Shown in pieces: positions 1 to 11,932 of a stretch of 64,000 nt of DNA (within the stretch, counting starts at the first letter, position 1; each line of letters starts with the position of its first letter). Source of the stretch: Archivesica marissinica (lineage: Eukaryota; Mollusca; Bivalvia; Venerida; Vesicomyidae); assembly GCA_014843695.1 (NCBI GenBank), contig CM026390.1, positions 15,504,015 through 15,568,014 on the forward strand. Reading direction: 5' to 3'. The notes beneath the pieces were generated by a model. The model saw only the letters and a program-made list of their open reading frames with translations, was not told the origin of the DNA and searched no databases. Position numbers and translations under genes: made by a program.

Positions 1-669
1 TAAACACAGCGTTCCTGCCACCACCTCCGGGTTCGCTCGGTAATGCCAGACGGGGAGGCGGTGGTGTACCCGTGAAATCATCATAGAATGTCACATCTGC
101 AGCTGTTGCAGGTGTCGCTAGAAACGACCGCATTTGCTCGCCATATAACTGATTACTCGATGGTTGCGGGCGGCTCTTAGCTCTAACGAAGTCTTCAGTA
201 GGATCGAACGCATCGTTATAGAAATCAGCGTCTGCGAGCATACTGCTCCGACCAAGTTCACTCATTGGTCTGGTGGTACCATAGTCACCAGACGATTGGT
301 CAATATCGATCGTTTCCACAATGTTGCGCTGGCACATGGGTTTACAAACAGTCATGTACATGATCGCGAAGAACATAGAACTACCTATTCCAAATATACA
401 ACCAATTATTATGAGATCTCCTATGTTCAGAATAACCCCGACAACTATTAATGCCGACCCGAATGCTAGCAGGAAACATCCTAAGCAAGGAAGGCATATT
501 AAATTCCATTTGTCAGTGACGTACGGTGTAAATGTGTAAACTCGAATATTTTTCTTTTCTGCGAACTTAATCTTTTCTTTTGCTGGTTTGTTCTGCGACA
601 TCCTTGAAACACGATGTGAATGCCCGAGATAGTCCGTGTAATAGAACAGGTCATAGCCTACTATTGTGT
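1..669 (-). CDS. Two-pass membrane protein, exon (gene runs off window)
   Basis: The minus strand is open from 669 to the window edge. A candidate start ATG lies at 601 (MSQNKPAKEKIKFAEKK...), giving at least 200 residues. The frame is also open upstream to a 3' splice site (pyrimidine-rich tract ending TTTCAG at 670), so this may be an internal exon instead. After a basic N-terminus come two hydrophobic segments at about residues 34-58 and 62-85 (LICLPCLGCFLLAFGSALIV and LIIIGCIFGIGSSMFFAIMY). A polar tail of more than 110 residues follows, rich in Ser, Pro and acidic residues and ending in a PPPPR and a GGGG run. This suggests a small two-pass membrane protein with a long cytosolic tail. 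I do not recognise the family and assign no function. The CDS continues left of base 1. Confidence 0.7.
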
Positions 670-680
670 CTGAAATGAAG

Positions 681-935
681 AATAAACTTTATTTAGTTTA
701 CAACGATTGCGAAACAAGCTTTAATAATTTATAATAATCACTCTCGTTGGCGGGGACACTATGTGGTCATTCGTGTGGGAGGGAACCGAAGTACCCGAGG
801 AAAATTCACCTGTCCGAGTTGGCGACCACAGTGTCATCTCGCATACTCCCCGGTTCGTGGATCGAATTTGGGTTGCATCGATGAGAAGCGATGGTGCTAA
901 CCAATGTGCAAATCGAAGAGCGGATGAATACGATA
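681..935 (-). repeat. SINE-A, diverged full-length copy
   Basis: On the minus strand it carries the SINE-A tRNA-like head, the body containing the GGACAGGTG-like segment, and the 3' tail ending in AAATAAAG. It is clearly diverged from the copies at 32350, 36463 and 43364. Its tail ends about a dozen bases upstream of the 3' splice site at 670. Confidence 0.75.
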
Positions 936-969
936 CATGTACTAGTATTCAGGAATGAGGCCTTGGGAA

Positions 970-1022
970 CGATTGAACTAATACTATAAGAACCTGTTAC
1001 TTATCTAGCTAAAATAAATTGT
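970..1022 (+). repeat. SINE-B tail fragment
   Basis: It matches the conserved 3' tail of SINE-B (AAGAACTTGTTTCGCAATCG followed by AGCTAAAATAAATTTGT) with several changes. No head is present. Confidence 0.5.
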
Positions 1023-1135
1023 CATTAACTAACAGGATCGTGAGTTCGCTCCCTTTCAAGGACCAGAGCCTCAATGGCCGAGTTCTCTAGCGATTGGTCG
1101 TTAGAACTTGCCTTTCACCGCTTTACAGTCCGGGC

Positions 1136-2116
1136 TGTGAGTTCGCTGATGGTATGTGACAAGGTTGTCAGTCACGTACGGAGGTTGATGGTATGTGACA
1201 AGGTTGTCAGTCAAGTACGGAGGCTGATGGTATTTGACAAGGTTGACAGTCACGTACGGATGCTGATTGTATGTGACAAGGTTGTCAGTCACTTACGGAT
1301 GCTGATGGTATGTGACAAGGTTGTCAGTCACGTACGGAGATTGATTGTATGTGACAACGTTGTCAGTCACGTACGGAGGTTGATGGTATTTGACAAGGTT
1401 GACAGTCACGTACGGATGCTGATTGTATGTGACAAGGTTGTCAGTCACTTACGGATGCTGATGGTATGTGACAAGGTTGTAAGTCACGTACGAAGGTTGA
1501 TAGTATTTGACAAGGTTGTCAGTCACTTACGGAGGCTGACGGTATGTGACAAGGTTGTCAGTCACGTACGGAGGTTGATTGTATGTGACAAGGTTGTCAG
1601 TCACGTACGGAGGTTGATTGTATGTGACAACGTTGTCAGTCACGTACGGAGGTTGATGGTATTTGACAAGGTTGTCAGTCACTTACGGAGGCTGACGGTA
1701 TGTGACAAGGTTGTCAGTCACTTACGGAGGTTGATGGTATGTGACAAGGTTGTCAGTCACGTACGGAGGTTGATGGTATTTGACAAGGTTGTCAGTCACG
1801 TACGGATGTTGGTGGTATGTGACAAGGTTGTCAGTCATTCACAGAGACTATTGGTGTGTGATAAGGTTGTCAGTCACTTACGGAGGATGTTGGTATGTGA
1901 CAAGGTTGTCAGTCACTTACGGATGCTGTTGGTATGTGACAAGGTTGTCAGTCACTCACATAGACTATTGGTGTGTGATAAGGTTGTCAGTCACTTACGG
2001 AGGCTGTTGGTATGTGACAAGGTTGCCAGTCACTTACGGATGCTGTTGGTATGTGACTAGGTTGTCAGTCACTTACGGATGTTGTTGGTATGTGACAAGG
2101 TTGTCAGTCACTTAAG
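1136..2116 (+). repeat. 39-bp minisatellite
   Basis: About 25 copies of a 39-bp unit with core TGTGACAAGGTTGTCAGTCA. The period is a multiple of three and the unit has no stop in one frame, so a spurious 328-codon frame runs through it with a 13-residue repeat. Later copies are more diverged. Confidence 0.95.
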
Positions 2117-2387
2117 GATGCTGTAGAGTTGTGTTGGTTATTATCTCTGATTTGTGCGTTGTGTCACCTCTCCCTCACAACTGACTGACCTTCCAGATGG
2201 AATCAGAACAATACATTAGGGCGGCAATGGAAGAGCACTGTACACGCCAGGTTTCGAACGCCCACCGCTTCGGCGACAGCAATGACATATCTGGCCACTC
2301 TACAATTGCATCTCCGCACCCCCCTACCCACCACCCCTCCCCACCCACCCATAAAGTCATACGGGTATGTAAGTAAAACCAACAACG
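2117..2387. other. Spacer with no supported gene
   Basis: Contains a C-rich stretch (about 2313-2352). The motif GTTTCGAACGCCCACCGC, seen on the plus strand, could be a reversed tRNA B-box from an old SINE. No coding feature is supported. Confidence 0.4.
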
Positions 2388-3740
2388 TAATCTTCAATAC
2401 ATCACACCAACAGAGATATGGACATTCTGCGTTGAACTGTCCATTCGTATATATATATACATGTATGTAGTGTGTATAACATTATCTTCAATACATCACA
2501 CAGACAGCGATATCAACATTCTGCGTTGAACTGTCCATTCCAATATATACATGTATATAATGTGTATAACATTATCTTCAATACATCACACAGACAGAGA
2601 TATCAACATTCTGCGTTGAACTGTCCATTCCAATATATACATGTATATAATGTGTATAACATTAGCTTCAATACATCACACAGACAGAGATATGAACATT
2701 CTGCGTTGAACTGTCCATTCCAATATATACATGTATATAATGTGTATAACATTAGCTTCAATACATCACACAGACAGAGATATCAACATTCTGCGTTGAA
2801 CTGTCCATTCCAATATATACATGTATATAATGTGTATAACATTAGCTTCAATACATCACACAGACAGAGATATCAACATTCTGCGTTGAACTGTCCATTC
2901 CAATATATACATGTATATAATGTGTATAACATTAGCTTCAATACATCACACAGACAGAGATATCAACATTCTGCGTTGAACTGTCCATTCCAATATATAC
3001 ATGTATATAATGTGTATAACATTAGCTTCAATACATCACACAGACAGAGATATCAACATTCTGCGTTGAACTGTCCATTCCAATATATACATGTATATAA
3101 TGTGTATAACATTAGCTTCAATACATCACACAGACAGAGATATCAACATTCTGCGTTGAACTGTCCATTCCAATATATACATGTATATAATGTGTATAAC
3201 ATTATCTTCAATACATCACACATACAGAGATATCAACATTCTGCGTTGAACTGTCCTTCCAATATATACATGTATATAATGTGTATAACATTAGCTTCAA
3301 TACATCACACAGACAGAGATATCAACATTCTGCGTTGAACTGTCCATTCCAATATATACATGTATATAATGTGTATAACATTAGCTTCAATACATCACAC
3401 AGACAGAGATATCAACATTCTGCGTTGAACTGTCCATTCCAATATATACATGTATATAATGTGTATAACATTAGCTTCAATACATCACACAGACAGAGAT
3501 ATCAACATTCTGCGTTGAACTGTCCATTCCAATATATACATGTATATAATGTGTATAACATTAGCTTCAATACATCACACAGACAGAGATATCAACATTC
3601 TGCGTTGAACTGTCCATTCCAATATATACATGTATATAATGTGTATAACATTAGCTTCAATACATCACACAGACAGAGATATCAACATTCTGCGTTGAAC
3701 TGTCCATTCCAATATATACATGTATATAATGTGTATAACA
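2388..3740 (+). repeat. 90-bp minisatellite
   Basis: About 15 nearly identical 90-bp units containing CATTCTGCGTTGAACTGTCC. Divergence is lowest in the centre. A single base deletion near 3256 shifts the spurious reading frame. The very high identity suggests recent expansion or homogenisation. Confidence 0.95.
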
Positions 3741-4280
3741 GCACAATGGTTTATAATTACCTTACACGCGTCTCTAAGTGATTGATATACTCAGTTCCTG
3801 TACCGCCATTTCATTCACAGTTCCGTGAACTCCATTTTATTCCCAGTTCCGTTAACGCCATTTATTCCGAGTTGAAATTTGAAACACACTTTAATTCATT
3901 TTGAAATATCCGTTTTTCAAAATATTTACTGTTTGTTTACTTTTTTCACCGTTAACGATTGCCAATACTTATACAAGGTTGAGCTAACTATAGTTGGGAG
4001 ATTACTAGTATAACATTTACTCGGCTGTAGGCCTAGATATGTAAATATATATAATATTATTGGGAAAAACACCAGGTGAGGCACGCACAAACATGTACAT
4101 CCGTAGTGTATTTCAGTATTCAATGGTATAATCGATATCTGTACTATGTTAAGCTTTAATTAATCTGTGATTGAAAGGCGTTTCGTCACTAGATCATACC
4201 GTTTTTATCGATTGATCCCCGCGACCAGATGTACATGTGTATATCGTCCTATACTATCAGAATATATACCGGTAGTGTTA
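3741..4280. other. AT-rich unique spacer
   Basis: It includes a short tandem motif of two or three imperfect units around 3797-3870 (AGTTCCGTKAACDCCATTT). I see no exon or mobile element with enough support. Confidence 0.4.
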
Positions 4281-4287
4281 GGGCACA

Positions 4288-4400
4288 CGACGGCCGGGTC
4301 ACTGGTCCAGTGGCTAACACATTTGACTGCGGATCCAAGAATCGCAAGTTCGATCTCTCGTCTCATTTACCTTTATAATAATATTTCAGCTGGGATTATA
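4288..4400 (+). repeat. tRNA-headed SINE, diverged (SINE-C-like)
   Basis: GGTCCAGTGGCTAACACATT resembles a pol III box A, and GTTCGATCTC follows at box B spacing. The arrangement matches the SINE-C head, but the body is lost. Confidence 0.5.
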
Positions 4401-4495
4401 AATAGAGAATATTAGGTTACTGTCTTATAAATTTTAATTTATTAGAGCCGAGCCTTGTATTTTTTCGGAGACGAGCCAGCAGCAGGGGGGGGGGG

Positions 4496-5495
4496 NNNNN
4501 NNNNNNNNNNNNNNNNNNNNNNNNNNNNNNNNNNNNNNNNNNNNNNNNNNNNNNNNNNNNNNNNNNNNNNNNNNNNNNNNNNNNNNNNNNNNNNNNNNNN
4601 NNNNNNNNNNNNNNNNNNNNNNNNNNNNNNNNNNNNNNNNNNNNNNNNNNNNNNNNNNNNNNNNNNNNNNNNNNNNNNNNNNNNNNNNNNNNNNNNNNNN
4701 NNNNNNNNNNNNNNNNNNNNNNNNNNNNNNNNNNNNNNNNNNNNNNNNNNNNNNNNNNNNNNNNNNNNNNNNNNNNNNNNNNNNNNNNNNNNNNNNNNNN
4801 NNNNNNNNNNNNNNNNNNNNNNNNNNNNNNNNNNNNNNNNNNNNNNNNNNNNNNNNNNNNNNNNNNNNNNNNNNNNNNNNNNNNNNNNNNNNNNNNNNNN
4901 NNNNNNNNNNNNNNNNNNNNNNNNNNNNNNNNNNNNNNNNNNNNNNNNNNNNNNNNNNNNNNNNNNNNNNNNNNNNNNNNNNNNNNNNNNNNNNNNNNNN
5001 NNNNNNNNNNNNNNNNNNNNNNNNNNNNNNNNNNNNNNNNNNNNNNNNNNNNNNNNNNNNNNNNNNNNNNNNNNNNNNNNNNNNNNNNNNNNNNNNNNNN
5101 NNNNNNNNNNNNNNNNNNNNNNNNNNNNNNNNNNNNNNNNNNNNNNNNNNNNNNNNNNNNNNNNNNNNNNNNNNNNNNNNNNNNNNNNNNNNNNNNNNNN
5201 NNNNNNNNNNNNNNNNNNNNNNNNNNNNNNNNNNNNNNNNNNNNNNNNNNNNNNNNNNNNNNNNNNNNNNNNNNNNNNNNNNNNNNNNNNNNNNNNNNNN
5301 NNNNNNNNNNNNNNNNNNNNNNNNNNNNNNNNNNNNNNNNNNNNNNNNNNNNNNNNNNNNNNNNNNNNNNNNNNNNNNNNNNNNNNNNNNNNNNNNNNNN
5401 NNNNNNNNNNNNNNNNNNNNNNNNNNNNNNNNNNNNNNNNNNNNNNNNNNNNNNNNNNNNNNNNNNNNNNNNNNNNNNNNNNNNNNNNNNNNNNN
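4496..5495. other. Assembly gap (1000 N)
   Basis: Exactly 1000 N, preceded by a homopolymeric G run and followed directly by a short-period tandem array. The size is probably a placeholder. Confidence 0.99.
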
Positions 5496-6283
5496 GCGAT
5501 GAACATGTTTGATGTTTGATGGCGATGAACATGTTTGATGGCGATGAACATGTTTGATGGCGATGAACATGTTATATGTTTGATGGCGATGAACATGTTT
5601 TATGTTTGATGGCGATGAACATGTTTTATGTTTGATGGCGATGAACATGTTTGATGGCGATGAACATGTTTGATGGCGATGAACATGTTTGATGGCGATG
5701 AACATGTTTGATGTTTGATGGCGATGAACATGTTTTATGTTTGATGGCGATGAACATGTTTGATGGCGATGAACATGTTTGATGGCGATGAACATGTTAT
5801 ATGTTTGATGGCGATGAACATGTTTTATGTTTAATGGCGATGAACATGTTTTATGTTTGATGGCGATGAACATGTTTGATGGCGATGAACATGTTTGATG
5901 GCGATGACATTTTATATGTTTGATGGCGATTAACATGTTTTATGTTTGATGACGATGAACATGTTTTATGTTTGATGGCGATGAACATGTTTTATGTTTG
6001 ATGGCGATGCACATGTTTTATGTTTGATGGCGATGAACATGTTATATGAACATGTTATATGTTTGATGGCGATGAACATGTTTGATGGCGATGAACATGT
6101 TTTATGTTTGATGGCGATGAACATATTTTATGTTTGATGGCGATGAACATGTTTTATGTTTGATGGCGATGAACATGTTTGATGGCGATGAACATGTTAT
6201 ATGTTTGATGGCGATGAACATGTTTTATGTTTGATGGCGATGAACATGTTATATGTTTGATGGCGATGAACATGTTATATGTT
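5496..6283 (+). repeat. 19/26-bp minisatellite
   Basis: Alternation of a 19-bp unit (GATGGCGATGAACATGTTT) and a 26-bp version with an added TATGTTT. The array continues into the assembly gap, so its true length is unknown. Confidence 0.95.
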
Positions 6284-6544
6284 TATGCCAAATAAAATAT
6301 ATTGAATTGTTGAATTGTAGAGATTTTGATGATCGAGTTGATGGAGAAGATCGAGTTGGTAAAATTGCCTCGGAGTTTCACATGTTTATGTTGCTTAAGC
6401 ATGAAACAGTACAATGCAGCATCAGTAGGAATACATTACACTTTGGTATTGTTATCAATATTTTGCGAAACTGTTGAATTGGTTTTTCTCTTTATTTCAG
6501 AAAATTGTTATCTATACGAGTGTCCGAGGAGTAAATAACAAACA

Positions 6545-7400
6545 TGCCACACTTTCTCTCACCCCCACCCCCGTCCAACCTGCCACACTCTCTCTCTCAC
6601 CCCCACCCCCGTCCAACCTGCCACACTTTCTCTCACCCCCACCTCCGTCCAACCTGCCACACTTTCTCTCACCCCCACCTCCGTCCAACCTGCCTCCACT
6701 TTCTCTCACCCCACCACCGTCCAACCTGCCACACTTTCTCTCACCCCCGTCCAACCTGCCACACTTTCTCTCACCCCACCCCCGTCCAACCCTGCCACAC
6801 TCTCTCTCCACCCCACCCCCGTCCAACCTGCCACACTTGCTCTCATTCCCACCCCGTCCACCGGCCACACTTTCTCTCACCCCACCCCCGTCCAACCAGC
6901 CACACTGTCTCTCACCTCACCCCCGTCCAACCTGCCACACTCTCTCTCACCCCCCCCACACCGTCCAACCTGCCACACTTGCCCCATTCCCACCCCCGTC
7001 CAACCTGCCACACTTGCTCTCATTCCCACCCCCGTCCAACCTGCCACACTTTCTCTCACCCCACCCCCGTCCAACCTGCCACACTTTCTCTCACCCACTC
7101 CCCGTCCAACCTGCCACACTTTCTCATCACCCCCCCCCCGTCCAACCTGCCACACTTTCTCTCACCCACCCCCGTCCAACCTGCCACACTTTCTCTCACC
7201 CCCAACCCCCGTCCAACCTGCCACACTTTTCTCTTTCCACACCTCCAACACCTGCACACTCTCACCCCACCCCCGTCCAACCTGCCACACTTTCTCTCAC
7301 CCCACCCCCGTCCAACCTGCCACACTTTCTCTCTTCCCTCTCCACCTCCACCCCCCGTCCAACCTGCCACACTCTCTCACCCCACCCCGTCCAACCTGCT
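6545..7400 (+). repeat. C/T-rich minisatellite, ~36-bp unit
   Basis: More than 20 imperfect units of CCGTCCAACCTGCCACACTT plus a CTCTCACCCC-type stretch. The plus strand is almost free of G outside CCGTCC and CTGCC. Long proline-rich frames through it are repeat artefacts. Confidence 0.95.
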
Positions 7401-7404
7401 TAGC

Positions 7405-8490
7405 AAACGTTTGACCCACCATAAGAATTCAGCTCCAGACGTGCTGCTTAATAGCGCCATCAACTGCATCAACTGCTATATATATAATTACACAACCATG
7501 TTACAATCACGTTGTAAGAATACACAGATTATAATTCACATGTATACCCTGAGTTATGTATATATAGAAGATCGCACTAAACCCTGTTTATCTTAATAGT
7601 TACTCCTATATAAATAGTAATTCATATGTAATTAACCAATACAACTATACATTAATGTCGTTCAGTTTTATCAGCGTATCAGTGGTCATCCACTTGAAGC
7701 CCAGCTACACGAATGCTTGACTTTGTTGGGATGCTTAAAGTAAATTAATGAATCAATTATCAGTTACTCCATTTTCACCATTGGTTAATGATATGCTACG
7801 GCCTACAAACAATAGTTTTGTCTAAAACATGTCACTATACTAGGGCGGTGCGATGTGATTTTGGCTCCACCAATGTATAAGATAGGTTACGCATGCTTTA
7901 CCAAAAATTGTAGCCCAAATATTCTTCCAAAGCACAATAAATACACGTAGAACCGAATGGTGCATTTCTTGGAGATGCTACAAAAGCCCGTCATGTATGT
8001 ATCGTTTGTTGACATGTTTTCGATACGTACATATTTTATTTTCGATACGTTTTGCATTGTGCATTAAATTGGACCGGAAGTACAGTGACGTCATGCATTG
8101 TTTATGTAGGGTATTCGCACACTGCATCATCATTCGCTCCGCTGAAGTAGTTTTCAAATAATGAAATATGCGTCGTAAGCAAGTAGGTATATAATCCTTC
8201 TTTTTATAACTAGTATAAAAACTGAATAGGTGTTGCTATTACTATTAGTGTCTATCAGTTGCATAGTAACTGCAGTTTTAAACAAAGTGTGTGAAGATGA
8301 GAATTTTTCTAACAGATTTCGGTATTTTTTTTTCCGGCTGCTTCAGAATGTCACACGATATTTCAATATTGTACATAGTGTCTCAAAAAAGTCAAACCGT
8401 ATATGTTTTTACTAAATTTAAAAGAACTTGTCAAGAATATTAATATCCTCACTACCTTCTTTGGATATGTATGGGTTATTATTAGTATTA
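7405..8490. other. Unique AT-rich region without recognisable gene
   Basis: No array, SINE or convincing exon was seen, apart from the acceptor and exon that begin at 8494. Confidence 0.4.
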
Positions 8491-8493
8491 CAG

Positions 8494-8701
8494 GCCAGAC
8501 CAACGTCATGTGTCCCTAATTACAGTATGTACTCACCTATTGTCGTCAAATGCCTACGAGGCAGTTAGGGAGCTCAGTGAAATTGCCAATTTGTGGTCAG
8601 ACGCTATGATGAATTCATATGTCCCTACAATGACAACTACGCTGAGAAATAGACTGCTAAATTTGAATGACCAATTGCCATGTTATCATGTTACTTTTTA
8701 A
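8494..8701 (+). CDS. Possible terminal exon, unknown protein
   Basis: A 3' splice site (ATTAGTATTACAG at 8481-8493) is followed by an open frame of 68 codons ending in TAA at 8699-8701. The first base completes a codon from a previous exon. The encoded tail contains VRELSEIANLWSDAMMNSYV and ends LNDQLPCYHVTF. The composition looks like real protein rather than repeat. I recognise no family and found no partner exon upstream in the window. It could equally be a chance open frame. Confidence 0.33.
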
Positions 8702-9039
8702 TTACACGTGTTTGGTTACATTTGAACAGTAACTATACAAGAATACTCTTCATTTTAGAAGATATCGATAATACGTCAATATTTAAAATGGCGGCTGACT
8801 GTTACCTATTGTGTTTAGTTGACTATACTTTATTGTTTTGATGGTCATTGTTTTATATAATGTTATAAAGTCCGTGGATTTTTCCTTTAATAATAGAGCA
8901 ACAATGCCTATGGTATCGATAACCGTCAATCAATGATATACATGTAGTTTTGAGAAATTGCCTTCCAGCATACGACATGTTTAATGTACATCCAAAAGTA
9001 CGTAGTGTTATTACTCCAGAAGTAATGTTGATAGCAAAG
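8702..9039. other. AT-rich spacer, no feature seen
   Basis: No repeat or coding signal that I can support. Confidence 0.4.
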
Positions 9040-9295
9040 ATAAGATAGTGTGGTAACACGCTGGACTGGTAATCCAGGGACAGCAGGTTCGATCCCCCGT
9101 CTGACCATAATAAAATTAACAGTCTTTCAGATGGGACTTTAAACCGAGATCTCGTGTCGGTGCTGTACATCATACACGTAAAAGAACCAGAGGAGACTCT
9201 GGAATTGGTTTTTGTCTGTATCATTGCACTATCCTCCAATAATCTAAAATGACTAATCCCTTTTGGAGGCGTTGCTCATATGGGCAACCGGTACA
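9040..9295 (+). repeat. SINE-C copy
   Basis: A tRNA-like head (GGTAACACGCTGGACTGGTA, then B box GGTTCGATCCC) is followed by the SINE-C body (AACAGTCTTTCAGATGGGAC, AAAGAACCAGAGGAGACTCT). It ends in ATATGGGCAACCGGT. The first ~15 bases of the head are altered. Confidence 0.9.
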
Positions 9296-9399
9296 CAGGA
9301 GTGACCCTGATTATAAGAAATATTGTCTGAAAAGTGCTCTATTTGGCTTAGGGAGGCAACGTTGGAGACTGGAGGATGATCGCAAGTTTTGAGTTCGAA

Positions 9400-9728
9400 C
9401 ATCGGAAGTAAATCTGAATTACTCTTGCAGATAGACAGGTGCTAGGCTATTGAGCGTTTTAAACATTAAAACTGCTTTTTGAAAGCTAACCCTTTCGGGG
9501 AAAGTCATTCAATTAAGAGTTGAGAAAAGTTCGGAAGAAGGAATGTACACATCTTTGTCAAGAATTAGTCTTGCAGCTCGTCTTTGGAACCCATCAATCT
9601 TATCTTCTAAATATGCATTACAGTTCCCTCAAATGGCACAACAGTAGTAAAGCTGGGGTAAAATATAGGAATTAAAAAACATGTTGCGCATATGCATAGA
9701 AAGGAATGGTTTGATTCGAGACAATACG
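9400..9728 (-). mobile_element. LINE reverse-transcriptase C-terminal remnant, part 2
   Basis: On the minus strand a degraded frame reads FQRRAARLILDKDVYIPSSE and then, past one in-frame stop, MTFPERVSFQKAVLMFKTLN. This is the thumb and C-terminal region typical of CR1/Jockey-type non-LTR retrotransposons. It continues the fragment at 10047-10221 and is separated from it by a SINE-C insertion. Confidence 0.75.
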
Positions 9729-9741
9729 TATTACAAGGAGT

Positions 9742-10033
9742 GTGTGTTTTACATTTATTTATCGTCGCTACCGGTTGCCCATATGAGCGACGCCTCCAGA
9801 AGAGATTAGTCATTTTAGATTTTGGAGGATAGTGCAATGATACAGACATCGACCCATTTCAGAGTCTCCTCTGGTTCTTTTACGTGCAGGGTGTAAAGCA
9901 CCGACACGAGACCTCGGTTTAACGTCCCATCTGAAAGACTGTTAATTTTATTAGGGTCAGACGGGGGGATCGAACATGCGATCCCTGGATTACTAGTCCA
10001 GCGTGTTACCACTGGACTACATATCCGTCTGTG
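9742..10033 (-). repeat. SINE-C, full length with 13-bp target duplication
   Basis: A complete SINE-C on the minus strand, flanked by perfect direct repeats TATTACAAGGAGT at 9729-9741 and 10034-10046. This defines the family as about 290 bp, with the head ACAGACGGATATGTAGTCCA and a tail of ACGATAAATAAATGTAAA type. The anticodon-arm analogue CTGGA-CTGGTAA-TCCAG forms a 5-bp stem with a 7-base loop, suggesting descent from a tRNA-Thr(GGT)-like gene. It interrupts a LINE remnant. Confidence 0.93.
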
Positions 10034-10046
10034 TATTACAAGGAGT

Positions 10047-10221
10047 TCCATTTCTTGATAACATTATCAATTTGAGATTTCCAAGACAATGTGTTGTCTA
10101 TTGTTATGCCAAGAAATGTATCTTCAGAGTTACATGATATTATGAAGCTAAAGTAGCTTCTATAAAACGTACTCTTTTCTATTACTATTGGAACGGTGGC
10201 GAGTCGGCGTAAGATCTCCAT
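10047..10221 (-). mobile_element. LINE reverse-transcriptase remnant, part 1
   Basis: The minus-strand frame contains TFLGITIDNTLSWKSQIDNV, the conserved 'LG..ID..LSW..QI' segment found downstream of the RT palm in CR1/Jockey-like LINEs. It is the upstream half of the fragment cut by the SINE-C insertion. Confidence 0.75.
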
Positions 10222-10259
10222 CGTCCAGATATGACAGCAAATATATATTCACAACCAGT

Positions 10260-10430
10260 CTGTCCGATTAGAGCAGTGGTTAGCGCGCTCGCTTCTCACC
10301 ATTGCAACCCGGGTTAGATCCTCGGACCGGGAAGTATGTGAGATGGTACGGTGGTCGCCAGATCGGACAGGTGGGTTTTCTCCGTGTACTCCGGTTTCCT
10401 CCCACACGAAATACCACATATACGCTTTCC
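10260..10430 (+). repeat. SINE-A, 3'-truncated
   Basis: The head (TCCGATTAGAGCAGTGGTTA) and body are present, including GGACAGGTGGGTTTTCTCCG. It stops within the TACGCTTTCC segment, next to the AT-rich array that follows. The shared 3' tail is missing. Confidence 0.9.
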
Positions 10431-10445
10431 AAAATACTCAGCTGC

Positions 10446-11932
10446 ACATTATAATACACACTATAATACATTATAATACACACCATAATACATTATAATA
10501 CACACTATAATGCATTATAATACACACCATAATGCATTATAATACACACTATAATGCATTATAATACACACCATAATGCATTATAATACACACTATAATA
10601 CATTATAATACACACTATAATACATTATAATACACACTATAATACATTATAATACACACCATACTGCATTATAATACAAACTATAATACATTATAATACA
10701 CACTATAATACATTATAATACACACCATAATGCATTATAATACAAACTATAATACATTATAATACACACTATAATACATTATAATACACACCATAATGCA
10801 TTATAATACAAACTATAATACATTATAATACACACTATAATACATTATAATACACACCATAATGCATTATAATACAAACTATAATACATTATAATACACA
10901 CTATAATACATTATAATACACACCATAATGCATTATAATACAAACTATAATACATTATAATACACACTATAATACATTATAATACACACCATAATGCATT
11001 ATAATACAAACTATAATACATTATAATACACACTATAATACATTATAATACACACCATAATGCATTATAATACAAACTATAATACATTATAATACACACT
11101 ATAATACATTATAATACACACCATAATGCATTATAATACAAACTATAATACATTATAATACACACTATAATACATTATAATACACACTATAATGCATTAT
11201 AATACACACTATAATACATTATAATACACACTATAATACATTATAATACACACTATACTACATTATAATACATACTATAATACACTATAATACACACTAT
11301 AATACACTATAATACACACTATAATACATTATAATACACACTATAATACATTATAATACACACTATACTACATTATAATACATACTATAATACACTATAA
11401 TACACACTATAATACACTATAATACACACTATAATACATTATAATACACACTATAATACATTATAATACACACTATACTACATTATAATACATACTATAA
11501 TACACTATAATACACACTATAATACACTATAATACACACTATAATACATTATAATACACACTATAATACATTATAATACACACTATACTACATTATAATA
11601 CATACTATAATACACTATAATACACACTATAATACACTATAATACACACTATAATACATTATAATACACACTATAATACATTATAATACACACTATACTA
11701 CATTATAATACACACTATAATACATTATAATACACACTATAATGCATTATAATACACATTATAATACACACTATAGTACATTATAATACACATTATAATA
11801 CACATTATAATACACACGATAATACATTATACTACACACTATAATACATTATAATACACACTATAATGCATTATAATACACACTATAATGCATTATAGTG
11901 CACACTATAATACATTATAATACACACTATAA
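10446..11932 (+). repeat. 22-bp AT-rich minisatellite with higher-order units
   Basis: The basic unit is about 22 bp (ACACTATAATACATTATAAT core). In 10660-11160, three variants form a ~66-bp higher-order unit repeated about eight times. In 11250-11700, a different ~120-bp higher-order unit containing ACTATACTACATT repeats about four times. TATAATNNATTATA is nearly self-complementary. Confidence 0.95.

Noticed and set aside
164..539. Plus-strand frames at the left end
   Set aside because: They are antisense to the longer, protein-like minus-strand exon 1-669.
1074..2060. 328-codon open frame
   Set aside because: It is the 39-bp array read in frame; no start context, domain or unique sequence.
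2472..3781. Long frames with a 30-residue repeat
   Set aside because: Product of the 90-bp array; a one-base deletion shifts the frame with no sign of selection.
6474..6535. Exon after TTTATTTCAG at about 6500
   Set aside because: The open frame after the acceptor is only about ten codons and no upstream exon fits.
6474..7596. Proline/serine-rich protein frames
   Set aside because: They follow the C/T-rich array and are open in several frames at once.
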